Below are positions 26,657 through 35,418 of a stretch of DNA of 64,000 nt, in pieces. The stretch comes from Gracilibacillus orientalis (lineage in GTDB: Bacteria; Bacillota; Bacilli; Bacillales; Amphibacillaceae): the NCBI RefSeq assembly GCF_900114645.1, contig NZ_FOTR01000003.1:1-64000 (forward strand). Direction: 5' to 3'. Under the pieces are notes generated by a model, which was not told the DNA's origin, searched no databases, and was given only the letters and a program-made list of their open reading frames with translations. Position 1 is the stretch's first letter; every line of letters begins with the position of its first letter. Made by a program: the position numbers and the translations under genes.

Positions 26657-27449
26657 AGAATCTTCCTTCGTTCCAAAAGGTTTATATCCTTTTAAAACCA
26701 AGTTGATCATTACTTTAGCTTTAATTGTTGTCATCGGCTTTTATTTACTTAGCTCAATCAAAACGGAATCATTTATTTTTCACTTTTTTGTGAAGCTTCC
26801 GAATGTTTTTGGCTTAATTAGTGATTTTTTCCCTCCTGATTGGAGCTATATCAACCAAGTATGGCCAAAATTGTTTGAAACATTACATATAGCTATTATC
26901 GCAACCACCATTGCAGTTATTATCAGTATTCCTTTTTCTTTATTAACTGCAAGTAATGTGACAACCAATACTTGGATCTATCAAGCAATGCGTCTCTTCT
27001 TAAATATTATCCGTACGATCCCGGATATTATTTTAGCGGTTGTATTCGTCGGTTTATTCGGTATTGGTGCTTTTTCTGGGATTATCGCATTAATTATTTT
27101 CGCTGTCGGGATTCTGGTGAAACTGATGAGTGAAGTAATTGAAACGATTGACATGAATCAAATAGAGGCCATTCGTGCATCAGGTGGTAATGGATTGCAA
27201 ACAATTAGTTTTGCTATTGTGCCTCAAGTACTGCCACAATTTATTTCATTTAGCCTGTACGTATTTGAAATAAACATCCGTGCCTCACTAGTATTAGGGT
27301 TGGTTGGTGCCGGTGGAATTGGACAATTATTAAACACACAAATTAACTTCATGAATTATCCAGCTGTTAGTACGATTATTATTATTGTATTTGCCGTTGT
27401 GATTGTGATTGATATCATTAGTGGTAAGTTAAGGGAGGGACTTGTATAA
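26649..27449 (+). CDS. phnE: Phosphonate-type ABC transporter permease 1
   Basis: A 266-residue membrane protein with about six helices; the C-terminal half carries the permease signature with EAIRASGGNGLQTISFAIVP and VLGLVGAGGIGQLL. ATG 26649 is chosen because GGAGG lies directly upstream inside the end of phnC. The stop codon overlaps the ATG of the second permease (TAATG). The two copies form a heteromeric channel, as in other phnCDEE operons. Confidence 0.92.
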   Translation: MSKESSFVPKGLYPFKTKLIITLALIVVIGFYLLSSIKTESFIFHFFVKLPNVFGLISDFFPPDWSYINQVWPKLFETLHIAIIATTIAVIISIPFSLLTASNVTTNTWIYQAMRLFLNIIRTIPDIILAVVFVGLFGIGAFSGIIALIIFAVGILVKLMSEVIETIDMNQIEAIRASGGNGLQTISFAIVPQVLPQFISFSLYVFEINIRASLVLGLVGAGGIGQLLNTQINFMNYPAVSTIIIIVFAVVIVIDIISGKLREGLV

Positions 27450-28252
27450 TGTCAGGACAATTGACCCTTCCAGAAAAACCAAAAAGTAAGTTTTCATTAT
27501 ATAAACGAATTGTCATTTTTATAATTATTGCGTTGATTTATATTTGGACGTTTACAAGCCTTGAAATACGCTGGGATACTATTTTCAGTGAAAGTACATT
27601 AGATAACATGGATCGAATTATACCGAAGTTCTTCCAGCCAGCTGTCGAAGAAACCGGGAATATTCTCGAAATGATGTTCGAAACATTGTTTATAGCCTAT
27701 ACCGGATCATTAGCAGCAGCTATCATTGCCGTGCCACTTGCATTCTTATGTGCTTCAAACATGGTAAGCAACAAATTTCTTAATAATATCGGCATGTGGA
27801 TTTTAGGTGGAGTACGAGCCTTTCCTGAGATTGTGCTTGCAATTATTTTTGTGGCCGCTGTAGGCCCAAATCCTTTTGCTGGGGTATTGGCGATTGCAAT
27901 TGGATCGACAGGAATGCTTGGAAAGTTATATTCCGAGGTTATTGAGTCAATTGATATGAATATTATTGAAGCTTTGGAAGCTAGTGGAGCAAATAAATTA
28001 CAAATTCTATTTTACGGGATCTTTCCACAGGTATTACCTGAATTTCTATCCTATGCGATTTATCGATTTGAGATCGATGTTCGTGCTTCTTCCGTGCTGG
28101 GGATCGTTGGTGCGGGTGGTATCGGTACATTGATTACCTTTGCCTATATGAATCGGAATTGGGAAGAAGTTGGGATGATTCTGTTAGTAATTATAATTAC
28201 TGTTACCATTATTGATCAGATTTCAGGGTTTATTCGTAAGCGACTGGTTTAA
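27449..28252 (+). CDS. phnE: Phosphonate-type ABC transporter permease 2
   Basis: A 267-residue paralogue of the preceding permease, with matching EALEASGANKLQILFYGIFP and VLGIVGAGGIGTLI motifs. Its N-terminal membrane segment is at about residues 20-40. It is translationally coupled to the first permease by a one-base overlap. A terminator at 28272-28298 closes the operon. Confidence 0.92.
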   Translation: MSGQLTLPEKPKSKFSLYKRIVIFIIIALIYIWTFTSLEIRWDTIFSESTLDNMDRIIPKFFQPAVEETGNILEMMFETLFIAYTGSLAAAIIAVPLAFLCASNMVSNKFLNNIGMWILGGVRAFPEIVLAIIFVAAVGPNPFAGVLAIAIGSTGMLGKLYSEVIESIDMNIIEALEASGANKLQILFYGIFPQVLPEFLSYAIYRFEIDVRASSVLGIVGAGGIGTLITFAYMNRNWEEVGMILLVIIITVTIIDQISGFIRKRLV

Positions 28253-28271
28253 AATCTATGACAATGTTTTT

Positions 28272-28298
28272 AGAGTGAGCTAAATAACAGCTCACTCT
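28272..28298 (+). terminator. Terminator of the phn operon
   Basis: Perfect 10-bp stem AGAGTGAGCT/AGCTCACTCT (28272-28281 with 28289-28298) followed by a T-run. Confidence 0.9.
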
Positions 28299-28408
28299 TT
28301 TTTATTGGACATAATCATATTTTACTCTATTAATCTATGCATTTTTCTCACAACTTATATTATCTCATGTTACAATTTGTAAAGAACATCTTAGAGAGGA
28401 CTTTAATC

Positions 28409-29860
28409 ATGCAAAAAATCAAAGGACCATTGTGGTTCGTTTTCATTATATTAATTGGTGTATTGTTGTTCACATTGATACAGCCTGTCTGGTCAAGCGA
28501 ACAAACAAAACAAACAATTGATCAAGATAAGCCCGAAAAGAAAAGCGAAATAGAGACTCCCGTTGAAAGCAAACATCCAGGCCTGGATGTTGTAACAAAG
28601 ACAAAACAAGCAAACAATTATACTTCATCCATCACGGTTCCAACTACTGAGAGTAGTGATATTAATGATGAAATTCACCAATGGTTGAATAAACAAGAAG
28701 AGGAATTCTTAAATAGATTAGATACGGATATTGAATTACCTGAAGAGGATTACCTTGCTCATTTGAATATTCAATTAGAAACAAGCCAAATTACTAACAA
28801 TGTCTATAACTTGACGTTCCAAACGTATCAATACGCTGGAGGCGCCAATGGTATGGATGAGGTTATGCCATTTACGATTGATGTTAAAAAAGGAAAAGTC
28901 CTGAAAATTGATGATGTAATGGACGTAGACGAGGATGCTAAAGAAAAGATCATCACGCAATTAAAGACCACTCTTCAAGAGGATAAAGACAAAGCCTCAT
29001 TCGTTTTCTTTGATAAAATAGAAGAAGTAATGGATAAACCTTCTGATTGGAAATGGGGAATTAGTAAAGAGTTCTTCACTATTTATTTTGATGAATATGA
29101 GGTCGCCTCAGGTGCTGCTGGTGCCATTCAAGTAGACATTCCCATCGATGATGTAATTCTTCATTTAAAGGATGATCTAGTTAAAGAAATGGAGCTTACA
29201 GAGAAGCAGGAAGTGCAAAAGGAAAAAGTTGAACAAGAGATTAGTGAGCTCGATCCAAACGGAAAATATGTAGCATTAACGTTTGATGATGGACCACATC
29301 CTAAGGTAACGCCGCAAATACTTGATACATTAGAGGAACATGACGCAAAAGTAACATTTTTCATGTTGGGCACACAAGTAGAATATTATCCTACTTTAGC
29401 TAAACAAGTGGCAGAAGCAGGACATGAAATTGGCAATCATTCGTTCAACCACACTGATATGACAAAGGTTGGTCAATCGGAAATAAAAGAAGAGTTTAAA
29501 GATACAAATGAACTAATTAAAGAAGCCACTGGGATGCAACCAACAACGATTAGACCACCATATGGCGCTTATGATCAAAATCTGTTAACTGTGTCTGAAG
29601 AGTTAGCTTCGACCACTATCCTTTGGTCAGTAGATTCACTTGATTGGAAGAGCAGAGATGCTGACAGCATTAATAAAACAGTTATTAACAATGTCGACAA
29701 TGGTGCGATTATACTCATGCATGATATTCACCAACCAACAGCAGATGCCTTATCTGAGTTATTAACCAATCTAGAAAATGAAGGATATGATTTTGTGACT
29801 GTATCTGAATTACTTCAACTTCATAATAAGAAAGATATCGGCCCGTATTATAAAGGATAA
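28409..29860 (+). CDS. Membrane-anchored polysaccharide deacetylase, PdaC-like
   Basis: A 483-residue protein. One N-terminal membrane segment (about residues 8-28) is followed by a PdaC-type extracellular region (about 50-265, DUF4163/DUF3298-like) and a NodB deacetylase domain (about 285-470). Metal ligands and catalytic residues are visible in ALTFDDGPH, NHSFNHTD and RPPYGAYD. Size and domain order match B. subtilis PdaC (YjeA), which deacetylates peptidoglycan N-acetylmuramic acid. ATG 28409 with AGAGAGGA upstream is chosen; the frame is open from 28337. Chitooligosaccharide activity is an alternative. Confidence 0.88.
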   Translation: MQKIKGPLWFVFIILIGVLLFTLIQPVWSSEQTKQTIDQDKPEKKSEIETPVESKHPGLDVVTKTKQANNYTSSITVPTTESSDINDEIHQWLNKQEEEFLNRLDTDIELPEEDYLAHLNIQLETSQITNNVYNLTFQTYQYAGGANGMDEVMPFTIDVKKGKVLKIDDVMDVDEDAKEKIITQLKTTLQEDKDKASFVFFDKIEEVMDKPSDWKWGISKEFFTIYFDEYEVASGAAGAIQVDIPIDDVILHLKDDLVKEMELTEKQEVQKEKVEQEISELDPNGKYVALTFDDGPHPKVTPQILDTLEEHDAKVTFFMLGTQVEYYPTLAKQVAEAGHEIGNHSFNHTDMTKVGQSEIKEEFKDTNELIKEATGMQPTTIRPPYGAYDQNLLTVSEELASTTILWSVDSLDWKSRDADSINKTVINNVDNGAIILMHDIHQPTADALSELLTNLENEGYDFVTVSELLQLHNKKDIGPYYKG

Positions 29861-29877
29861 TAAAGACCGAATAAGTA

Positions 29878-29908
29878 AAGCCGTCACAGTTATTAACTAT
29901 GACGGCTT
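29878..29908 (+). terminator. Terminator of the PdaC-like gene
   Basis: Stem AAGCCGTCA/TGACGGCTT (29878-29886 with 29900-29908) followed by TAGTTTTT. Confidence 0.8.
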
Positions 29909-29946
29909 AGTTTTTGGGTAAGGTCCCACCTGTCCCCTAACCTACA

Positions 29947-30852
29947 TTAATTGAATAGACCTCTAATGGAGTCGAGAATGTTTTGGAAAAAGTTTTTGAC
30001 TCCTTGCCAAAATCCTTCGGTGTCGCCTCCAGTTACTTCGTCTATTTTTCCTTTGAGGTCACTAACGATTGTTTCCAATTGTTCAGTGACTTGACCGAAG
30101 TCGATATTCAAGTTTCGCATTTTTTCAAAAAGATTAGTGAGCATCTCCCGGTCTTCCGGGCTTAATTCAATATTTAATTGGTCCAATTGCTCACTGACAA
30201 TGCGTTCTACATCTTCTTTGGTTGCTGGATTTTGTTCTGCGATCTCTCGCTTAATTTCACTTAATAGCTCACTTACTTTTTCTTGATCAACGCCCGAATC
30301 TTCTGCTAAATCTGTTGCTACATCTAATTCTTCATTGGCTACTTCCATTCGACCCTTGTCTAGTGATTCACCATCGACATTAAATGCTTTGTAAATTCCT
30401 GTAAGTGCTGAATGTCCAGATACCTTTTTCGGTGATGCTACTTCAATAAGTGCATTCTCTACACCTGCTGTTAACAAGGCATTTGCGTACATTTCATTGG
30501 TTACTTCCGTAATATTTTCCGGATTAACAACATTGACAACCACGCCATTCCCTTCATCTTTACGCGTGATTTTTGCGGAAGAGTACATATTAGAACTTGG
30601 ATCTCCACCAATGTAATTAACAAGGTCTTCTGCCGTGACAATATATTCTTCTACTTGTTCAGGGTCTGTTGCGTTTAATAAACTTCTTACTTTATCTTTA
30701 TCTGAATCTGATAGCGCCTCACCGAGCACTACTTTCGGTTTACCATTTTTCTCGTCAATGACATTTTGATCGCCCGTACTTGCTAGGACAAAAGGTGTGA
30801 CAGCTAGTCCAATTAAGGTCACTACAACAAGCATCCATGTTATTTTTTTCAT
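29947..30852 (-). CDS. DUF1002 secreted protein (YpuA-like)
   Basis: A 301-residue protein with an N-terminal signal peptide (about residues 1-25, ending VLASTG). The main domain matches DUF1002 proteins such as B. subtilis YpuA (VVVNVVNPENITEVTNEMYANAL style core at about 105-140). The C-terminal third is predicted helical with acidic, coiled-coil-like segments and an amphipathic end FWQGVKNFFQNILDSIRGLF. The function of the family is unknown; a cell-envelope role is assumed. AAAGGAG precedes the ATG. It is transcribed alone. Confidence 0.85.
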   Translation of the reverse strand: MKKITWMLVVVTLIGLAVTPFVLASTGDQNVIDEKNGKPKVVLGEALSDSDKDKVRSLLNATDPEQVEEYIVTAEDLVNYIGGDPSSNMYSSAKITRKDEGNGVVVNVVNPENITEVTNEMYANALLTAGVENALIEVASPKKVSGHSALTGIYKAFNVDGESLDKGRMEVANEELDVATDLAEDSGVDQEKVSELLSEIKREIAEQNPATKEDVERIVSEQLDQLNIELSPEDREMLTNLFEKMRNLNIDFGQVTEQLETIVSDLKGKIDEVTGGDTEGFWQGVKNFFQNILDSIRGLFN

Positions 30853-30981
30853 AGATTAACTCCTTTTCACGATAATACTTACTATTATAGTATGATCGAT
30901 TTTTATAATTATGGGAAGGAATTTATGCTTTTTTATATACTTTTTCCTAAAATGAAAGCGGCTAAACGGTGCAGACAAAAA

Positions 30982-31012
30982 AACTTCCAGCCAATTAATC
31001 GGACCGGAAGTT
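30982..31012 (-). terminator. Terminator of ridA
   Basis: Stem AACTTCC/GGAAGTT (30982-30988 with 31006-31012) with extra GGTCC/GGC pairing inside, followed on the minus strand by a T-run. Confidence 0.7.
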
Positions 31013-31020
31013 AACTTTGG

Positions 31021-31398
31021 TTATTTTTTTGCAATGACATCCATTTCTACACCAACACCTTTAGGCAGTTGGCTTACTTCTACAGTAGCTCTTGCGGGAT
31101 ATGGTTCTTGTAAAAATTGCGCGTATGCCTCATTGATGGTAGCAAAGTCATCCATATTCGTAATATAGATCGTGAATTTTACCACATTAGCAAATGTTAA
31201 TCCTGCCTCTGTTAAAATCGCCTCTAAGTTTCCCATCACTCGTTCTGTCTGAACAGCAATATCACCCTCCACTACTTCCATTGTTTCTGGATTTAATGGT
31301 ATTTGACCCGACACAAAGACTAAATCCCCTGCATCAATGGCTTGTGAATATGGTCCAATTGCTTGTGGTGCTTTTTCTGTATGTATTGCTTTAACCAT
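31021..31398 (-). CDS. ridA: RidA family enamine/imine deaminase
   Basis: A 125-residue cytoplasmic protein with the RidA/YjgF/YabJ fold. The active-site arginine lies in YPARATVEVSQLP and the partner glutamate in VGVEMDVIA near the C-terminus. SGQIPLNPET is the typical early motif. The enzyme hydrolyses reactive enamines such as 2-aminoacrylate formed by PLP enzymes. AAAGGATG precedes the ATG. It is monocistronic. Confidence 0.92.
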   Translation of the reverse strand: MVKAIHTEKAPQAIGPYSQAIDAGDLVFVSGQIPLNPETMEVVEGDIAVQTERVMGNLEAILTEAGLTFANVVKFTIYITNMDDFATINEAYAQFLQEPYPARATVEVSQLPKGVGVEMDVIAKK

Positions 31399-31500
31399 TT
31401 TACTGCATCCTTTCCATATTTGTATTTACAGAAAATTTTAACATATAATTGTTTTCTAGTAGAATATTTATAACACCATTTTTAAAAAAGGATGATGATA

Positions 31501-31902
31501 ATGGAAAAGATGTTTAGTTTGAAAACGAGTCACCATGATCAAATGATTGATATTACGACTGAGGTGGCACAATATCTTCGAGAACAAAATATATCAGACG
31601 GAATTGTGATTGTGTCATCACTACACACAACAGCAGGAATCACTGTGAATGAAAATGCTGATCCAGACGTAAAAACAGATTTTTTGCGCAGATTACGTGA
31701 AGTATATCCGTGGGAACACCAAGAGGATTTACATATGGAAGGAAATACTGCTGCACATCTGAAGGTGAGCACAGTTGGTCATAATCAGACAATGGTTGTT
31801 TCCAACGGACGTCTTGTCTTGGGTACATGGCAAGGAATTTATTTCTGTGAATTTGATGGCCCTCGTCATCGTAAATTCCATGTCAAAGTAATCGAAGGCT
31901 AG
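31501..31902 (+). CDS. YjbQ/UPF0047 family protein
   Basis: A 133-residue protein of the UPF0047 family (YjbQ). Conserved segments are [32 protein letters not shown], and [17 protein letters not shown]. The E. coli member has weak thiamine phosphate synthase activity and the family binds metal through conserved histidines, but the cellular role is uncertain. ATG 31501 with AAAGGATG upstream is chosen over two nearby upstream ATGs. The gene is followed by mgtE 130 bp downstream. Confidence 0.88.
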   Translation: MEKMFSLKTSHHDQMIDITTEVAQYLREQNISDGIVIVSSLHTTAGITVNENADPDVKTDFLRRLREVYPWEHQEDLHMEGNTAAHLKVSTVGHNQTMVVSNGRLVLGTWQGIYFCEFDGPRHRKFHVKVIEG

Positions 31903-32033
31903 GTTACTCAAAAAAGAGCAGCCTTACTTTTGGATGGTTGGCAATTTTACTGTAATAACTGAAATGAAAGCATCAAGAGTTTTTTACATATCTGCTATTC
32001 TAGGAGGAATCCTATGTGAAAAGGGGGGTAAAA

Positions 32034-33392
32034 ATGTCGTTAAACATGACAGAAAATGAGATCTCATTAGCAATCATTCAAGCATTAAAAGATGGAAAAA
32101 AAACAGTATTTCAAGAATTCATCGACTTAATACAACCATATGATATGGCACAACAATATCACAGCCTTCCTGTAAAACATCGAAATAAGTTTCTGCTCTA
32201 TTTGTCCATTGAACAATTAACTGACCTTTTGCAAGAGCTGGATAAAACAGAGCAGTTAGAAGTTATCTATAAATTAGGAATTGAGAAATCTTCCAAAGTA
32301 TTAGATCTGATGCAAAATGATGACTTAGCGTCTTTACTTACCGATTTAGAGCCGGAAAAAATAGAAGAATTATTATCGGAAATGCATGAGGATGAATCAA
32401 AAATTGTACAAGGTCTCATGAATTATCCACTTGAAACAGCCGGTAGACTCATGAACAATCGCTATGTTTGGATTCCTCAACATTACACCATCCGTGAGGC
32501 CGTTGATAAATTAAAACACTTTGCAGAACTTGCTGAATACCTTAACTACTTGTACGTAATTGATGAAAATAGAAAGCTAGTCGGTGTTGTATCGTATAAA
32601 GATCTACTTTTAGCTGATTTACAAGACAAAGTGGAAAAGGTAATGTATCGAAGGGTAGTAAAGGCAGATGTACATACTGATCAGGAAGATGTTGCCAATC
32701 TGATCAGTCGTTATGATTTCGTATCCTTACCAATTATCCAAGAAGATAACACATTAGTCGGTGTGATCACGGTTGATGATGTCATTGATATTGTGATGCA
32801 GGAAGCAAATGAAGATATTGAAAAGTTATCGGCATCCGGTAAAGCGATCAACTTTAACACGAAACCTTTTGTCGCAGCTTATAAAAGACTTCCCTGGTTA
32901 ATTCTATTACTATTCATTGGGCTTATATCAGGCAGTATTATTAGTAGCTTTGAAGACACCTTAGAGACTGCTGTTGCCTTAGCATTCTTTATGCCACTAA
33001 TTGCCGGAATGACAGGTAATACCGGCACACAATCATTAGCTGTGGTAGTCCGTGGGCTGGTTTCTGAAGATTTGAATTTCAAACAAATACTTAAACTTAT
33101 TATCCGGGAATTATGGGTTGGCATTATTATCGGGGTAACCTGTGGAATTATGATCGCAGTCATTGCTTATTTATGGAGAGGAAATATGACACTCGGATTA
33201 GTAGTTGGCAGCTCCTTACTAATCACCTTAATTATTGGAACATTAGCTGGTACTATTATTCCATTAATTCTGTATAAACTGAAAATAGATCCTGCTGTCG
33301 CTTCTGGTCCACTCATTACAACGATTAACGATATTTTTTCATTATTGATTTATTTCGGTATCGCAACAGCATTTATTACAAAGTTAATGTAA
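32034..33392 (+). CDS. mgtE: MgtE-type magnesium transporter
   Basis: A 452-residue channel protein: an N-terminal helical domain (about residues 5-130), two CBS domains (135-255), a connecting helix and five membrane segments (about 285-450). Typical MgtE motifs include LMNYPLETAGRLM, ADVHTDQEDVANLISRYDF, and FFMPLIAGMTGNTGTQSLAV where the pore lies. It imports Mg2+ and is gated by cytosolic Mg2+. ATG 32034 with GGGGGG 5 bases upstream is chosen. No M-box riboswitch fits in the short upstream gap. Terminator at 33441-33474. Confidence 0.94.
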   Translation: MSLNMTENEISLAIIQALKDGKKTVFQEFIDLIQPYDMAQQYHSLPVKHRNKFLLYLSIEQLTDLLQELDKTEQLEVIYKLGIEKSSKVLDLMQNDDLASLLTDLEPEKIEELLSEMHEDESKIVQGLMNYPLETAGRLMNNRYVWIPQHYTIREAVDKLKHFAELAEYLNYLYVIDENRKLVGVVSYKDLLLADLQDKVEKVMYRRVVKADVHTDQEDVANLISRYDFVSLPIIQEDNTLVGVITVDDVIDIVMQEANEDIEKLSASGKAINFNTKPFVAAYKRLPWLILLLFIGLISGSIISSFEDTLETAVALAFFMPLIAGMTGNTGTQSLAVVVRGLVSEDLNFKQILKLIIRELWVGIIIGVTCGIMIAVIAYLWRGNMTLGLVVGSSLLITLIIGTLAGTIIPLILYKLKIDPAVASGPLITTINDIFSLLIYFGIATAFITKLM

Positions 33393-33440
33393 TGCAAGAA
33401 GCTGTTTTGTAGTTTGGGTTTCAACATGAAGTCATAACAT

Positions 33441-33474
33441 AAAAGCGCTCAGACTTTAACATCTGAGCGCTTTT
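33441..33474. terminator. Bidirectional terminator between mgtE and uxaC
   Basis: Perfect 13-bp stem AAAAGCGCTCAGA/TCTGAGCGCTTTT (33441-33453 with 33462-33474). It lies three bases behind the uxaC stop codon and 50 bp behind mgtE, serving both convergent genes. Confidence 0.9.
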
Positions 33475-33476
33475 TA

Positions 33477-34880
33477 TTAAAAATCAAAATATTCTTTTGC
33501 ATTGTAATAGGAAACGTTTTGTACAATCTCTGCCAATGTTTCCTCATCGTTCGGATATTCACCATTTTCGACCCATGAACCGACTAAGTTACACATAATA
33601 CGGCGGAAATATTCGTGACGCGTATAGGATAAAAAGCTGCGTGAATCGGTAAGCATTCCGATAAAGCGGCTAAACACACCAATATCCGCCAATGTTTCCA
33701 TCTGATTAATCATGCCTAACTTCGTATCATTATACCACCATGCTGTTCCGAATTGCATTTTCCCTGGTACGCCTCCACCTTGGAAACTCCCAATAATGGT
33801 TGCAATGGTCACATTGTCTCTTGGATTCAATGAATAAAGAATAGTCTTCGGCAATGCATCTGCCTTATCTAATGAATCCAGTAGTTGGACTAACGGTTGA
33901 GCTAGTAAACTATCATTCATTGAATCAAATCCTGTATCAGCGCCAAGCTCGTTAAACATACGAGTATTATTGTTACGGTGAGCATTAATATGATATTGCA
34001 TCGCCCAGCCTTTTTTATGATATTCTTTTCCTAAAAAGGTAAGCGTAAATGATTTATATTTTTTCTCTTCTTCAACAGATACTTTCTCGCCTTTTAATGC
34101 TTTGGCAAAAATGTCACTTACTTCTTCCTCTGTTGCTTGCTCATACATCGTTTCGTCTAATGCATGATCGGAAACTCTACCACCAATTTCATGGAAGAAG
34201 TCAATTCGTTGTTGTAACGCTTGTAAGAAAGCATCATAAGAATCAACAGCAACACCAGAAACGTCAGCTAAATTTTTCACCCATTCCGTAAAGCCATCAC
34301 GGTTAATTTCAAGCCCTTTATCTGGACGGTAGCTTGGTAAGACTTTTACATTAAAGTCGGAGTCTGCTTTTATTTTCTCATGATATTCCAAAGAGTCAGT
34401 GGGATCATCTGTGGTGCAAATTACTTCTACTCCGGACTTCACGATAAAATCACGAACATTCCACTCTCCGCTATTGAGCAACTTATTAATCTTTTCCCAA
34501 ATAGCAGGTGCGGTATTTTCATTAAGTGGCTCTTCTACTCCGAAATAGCGTTTTAATTCTAAGTGTGTCCAGTGATAAAGTGGATTACCGATCAACTGTG
34601 GTACTGTTTTTGCCCATGCTAAAAACTTATCGTAATCACTCGCATCGCCTGTCACATATTTTTCTTCTATTCCATTTGCTCTCATTGCACGCCATTTATA
34701 ATGGTCCCCGTATAACCATACTTTTGTAATGTTTTCAAATTGCGTATTCTCATAAATTTCTTGTGGACTTAAATGACAATGGTAATCGATAATCGGTAAA
34801 TCCTTTGCATACTTGTGATACAATGTTTCAGCAGTTTTATTTGTTAGTACAAAATTTTCATCCATAAACGACTTCATCAT
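33477..34880 (-). CDS. uxaC: Glucuronate/galacturonate isomerase
   Basis: A 467-residue cytosolic enzyme of the UxaC family, which converts D-glucuronate to fructuronate and D-galacturonate to tagaturonate. The metal-binding H-x-H near residues 34-36 lies in PIIDYHCHLSPQEI-like sequence, and WLYGDHYKWRAMRANG and SDDPTDSL-type blocks (CTTDDPTDSLEYH) are present. The length is normal for the family. It lies behind uxaE in the same direction, separated by 538 bp that are filled with interspersed repeats. GGGG lies just upstream of the ATG. Confidence 0.95.
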   Translation of the reverse strand: MMKSFMDENFVLTNKTAETLYHKYAKDLPIIDYHCHLSPQEIYENTQFENITKVWLYGDHYKWRAMRANGIEEKYVTGDASDYDKFLAWAKTVPQLIGNPLYHWTHLELKRYFGVEEPLNENTAPAIWEKINKLLNSGEWNVRDFIVKSGVEVICTTDDPTDSLEYHEKIKADSDFNVKVLPSYRPDKGLEINRDGFTEWVKNLADVSGVAVDSYDAFLQALQQRIDFFHEIGGRVSDHALDETMYEQATEEEVSDIFAKALKGEKVSVEEEKKYKSFTLTFLGKEYHKKGWAMQYHINAHRNNNTRMFNELGADTGFDSMNDSLLAQPLVQLLDSLDKADALPKTILYSLNPRDNVTIATIIGSFQGGGVPGKMQFGTAWWYNDTKLGMINQMETLADIGVFSRFIGMLTDSRSFLSYTRHEYFRRIMCNLVGSWVENGEYPNDEETLAEIVQNVSYYNAKEYFDF

Positions 34881-34978
34881 ATCCCCACTTTCCTTAAATT
34901 TAAAAATAACATAGTTTTGATAAACTCCGCAGTGACATTGTGTTGCTTCCTCTCCTTCTTTCTTGTAGAGATTGTTAT

Positions 34979-35115
34979 ATCACCGCTGCGGCAGACTACT
35001 TCGCTTTCCGCGGGCACGGCTTCAGCTAACTTGGTAAAGAAAATCACTTTACCAAGTGGATCTTCAGCCCGTGCTATTCCCGCAGGAGTCTGCGTATTCT
35101 GCCTACGCTGGTAAG
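34979..35115. repeat. Interspersed palindromic element between uxaE and uxaC, first block
   Basis: A GC-rich imperfect palindrome. GCGGGCACGGCT on the left faces AGCCCGTGCTATTCCCGC on the right, and GCGGCAGACTACTTCGC faces GCGTATTCTGCC further out. Its centre is the conserved-flank hairpin at 35022-35067. No gene. Together with the second block it fills the uxaE-uxaC gap. Confidence 0.65.
35022..35067 (+). repeat. Conserved-flank hairpin, copy 3
   Basis: CAGCTAACTT, arm, loop, arm, AAGTGGATCTTCAG. Here the arms ACTTGGTAAAG (35029-35039) and CTTTACCAAGT (35047-35057) pair over 11 bp. Flanks are identical to copies 1 and 2, arms are different. Confidence 0.7.
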
Positions 35116-35198
35116 GATTTACTGACTATCGAAAGAATAAAATCCATGGAGTATACACCTTTTGGATTTCTTCTCACTTTATTAGAAAATCTACTCTA

Positions 35199-35320
35199 AG
35201 CTGCGGAAAAATGCGACACTCCTGTGGGAAAAGAACAGTCTGAAGACCCCACAGGCAGTGGTTTTCTGCCGAGGAGGCGAAGCGTTCCCCACTGAAAGGG
35301 AGTATTTTTCCGCAGCGACG
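35199..35320. repeat. Interspersed palindromic element between uxaE and uxaC, second block
   Basis: The ends GCTGCGGAAAAAT (left, near 35200) and ATTTTTCCGCAGC (right, near 35317) are inverted repeats. Inside lie GAAGACCCC, a hairpin and GAGGAGGCGAAGCG, the same order as in the half copy at 354-440. Confidence 0.65.
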
Positions 35321-35418
35321 AAATAAGCAGTCAGCTCCAGAAGAATGGAAGAACATCTTACCCAAGATGTATTTTCACTATTGCGCAGTTTGTATCTTGT
35401 GTTCATAATAATTCGAAA

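Noticed and set aside
31903-32033. Possible M-box magnesium riboswitch before mgtE
   Set aside because: The gap is only about 130 bp and the conserved M-box segments are not present.
35174-35406. Minus-strand frames of 63 and 71 codons in the uxaE-uxaC gap
   Set aside because: They run through the palindromic repeat; their sequences mirror the repeat and have no RBS or family match.
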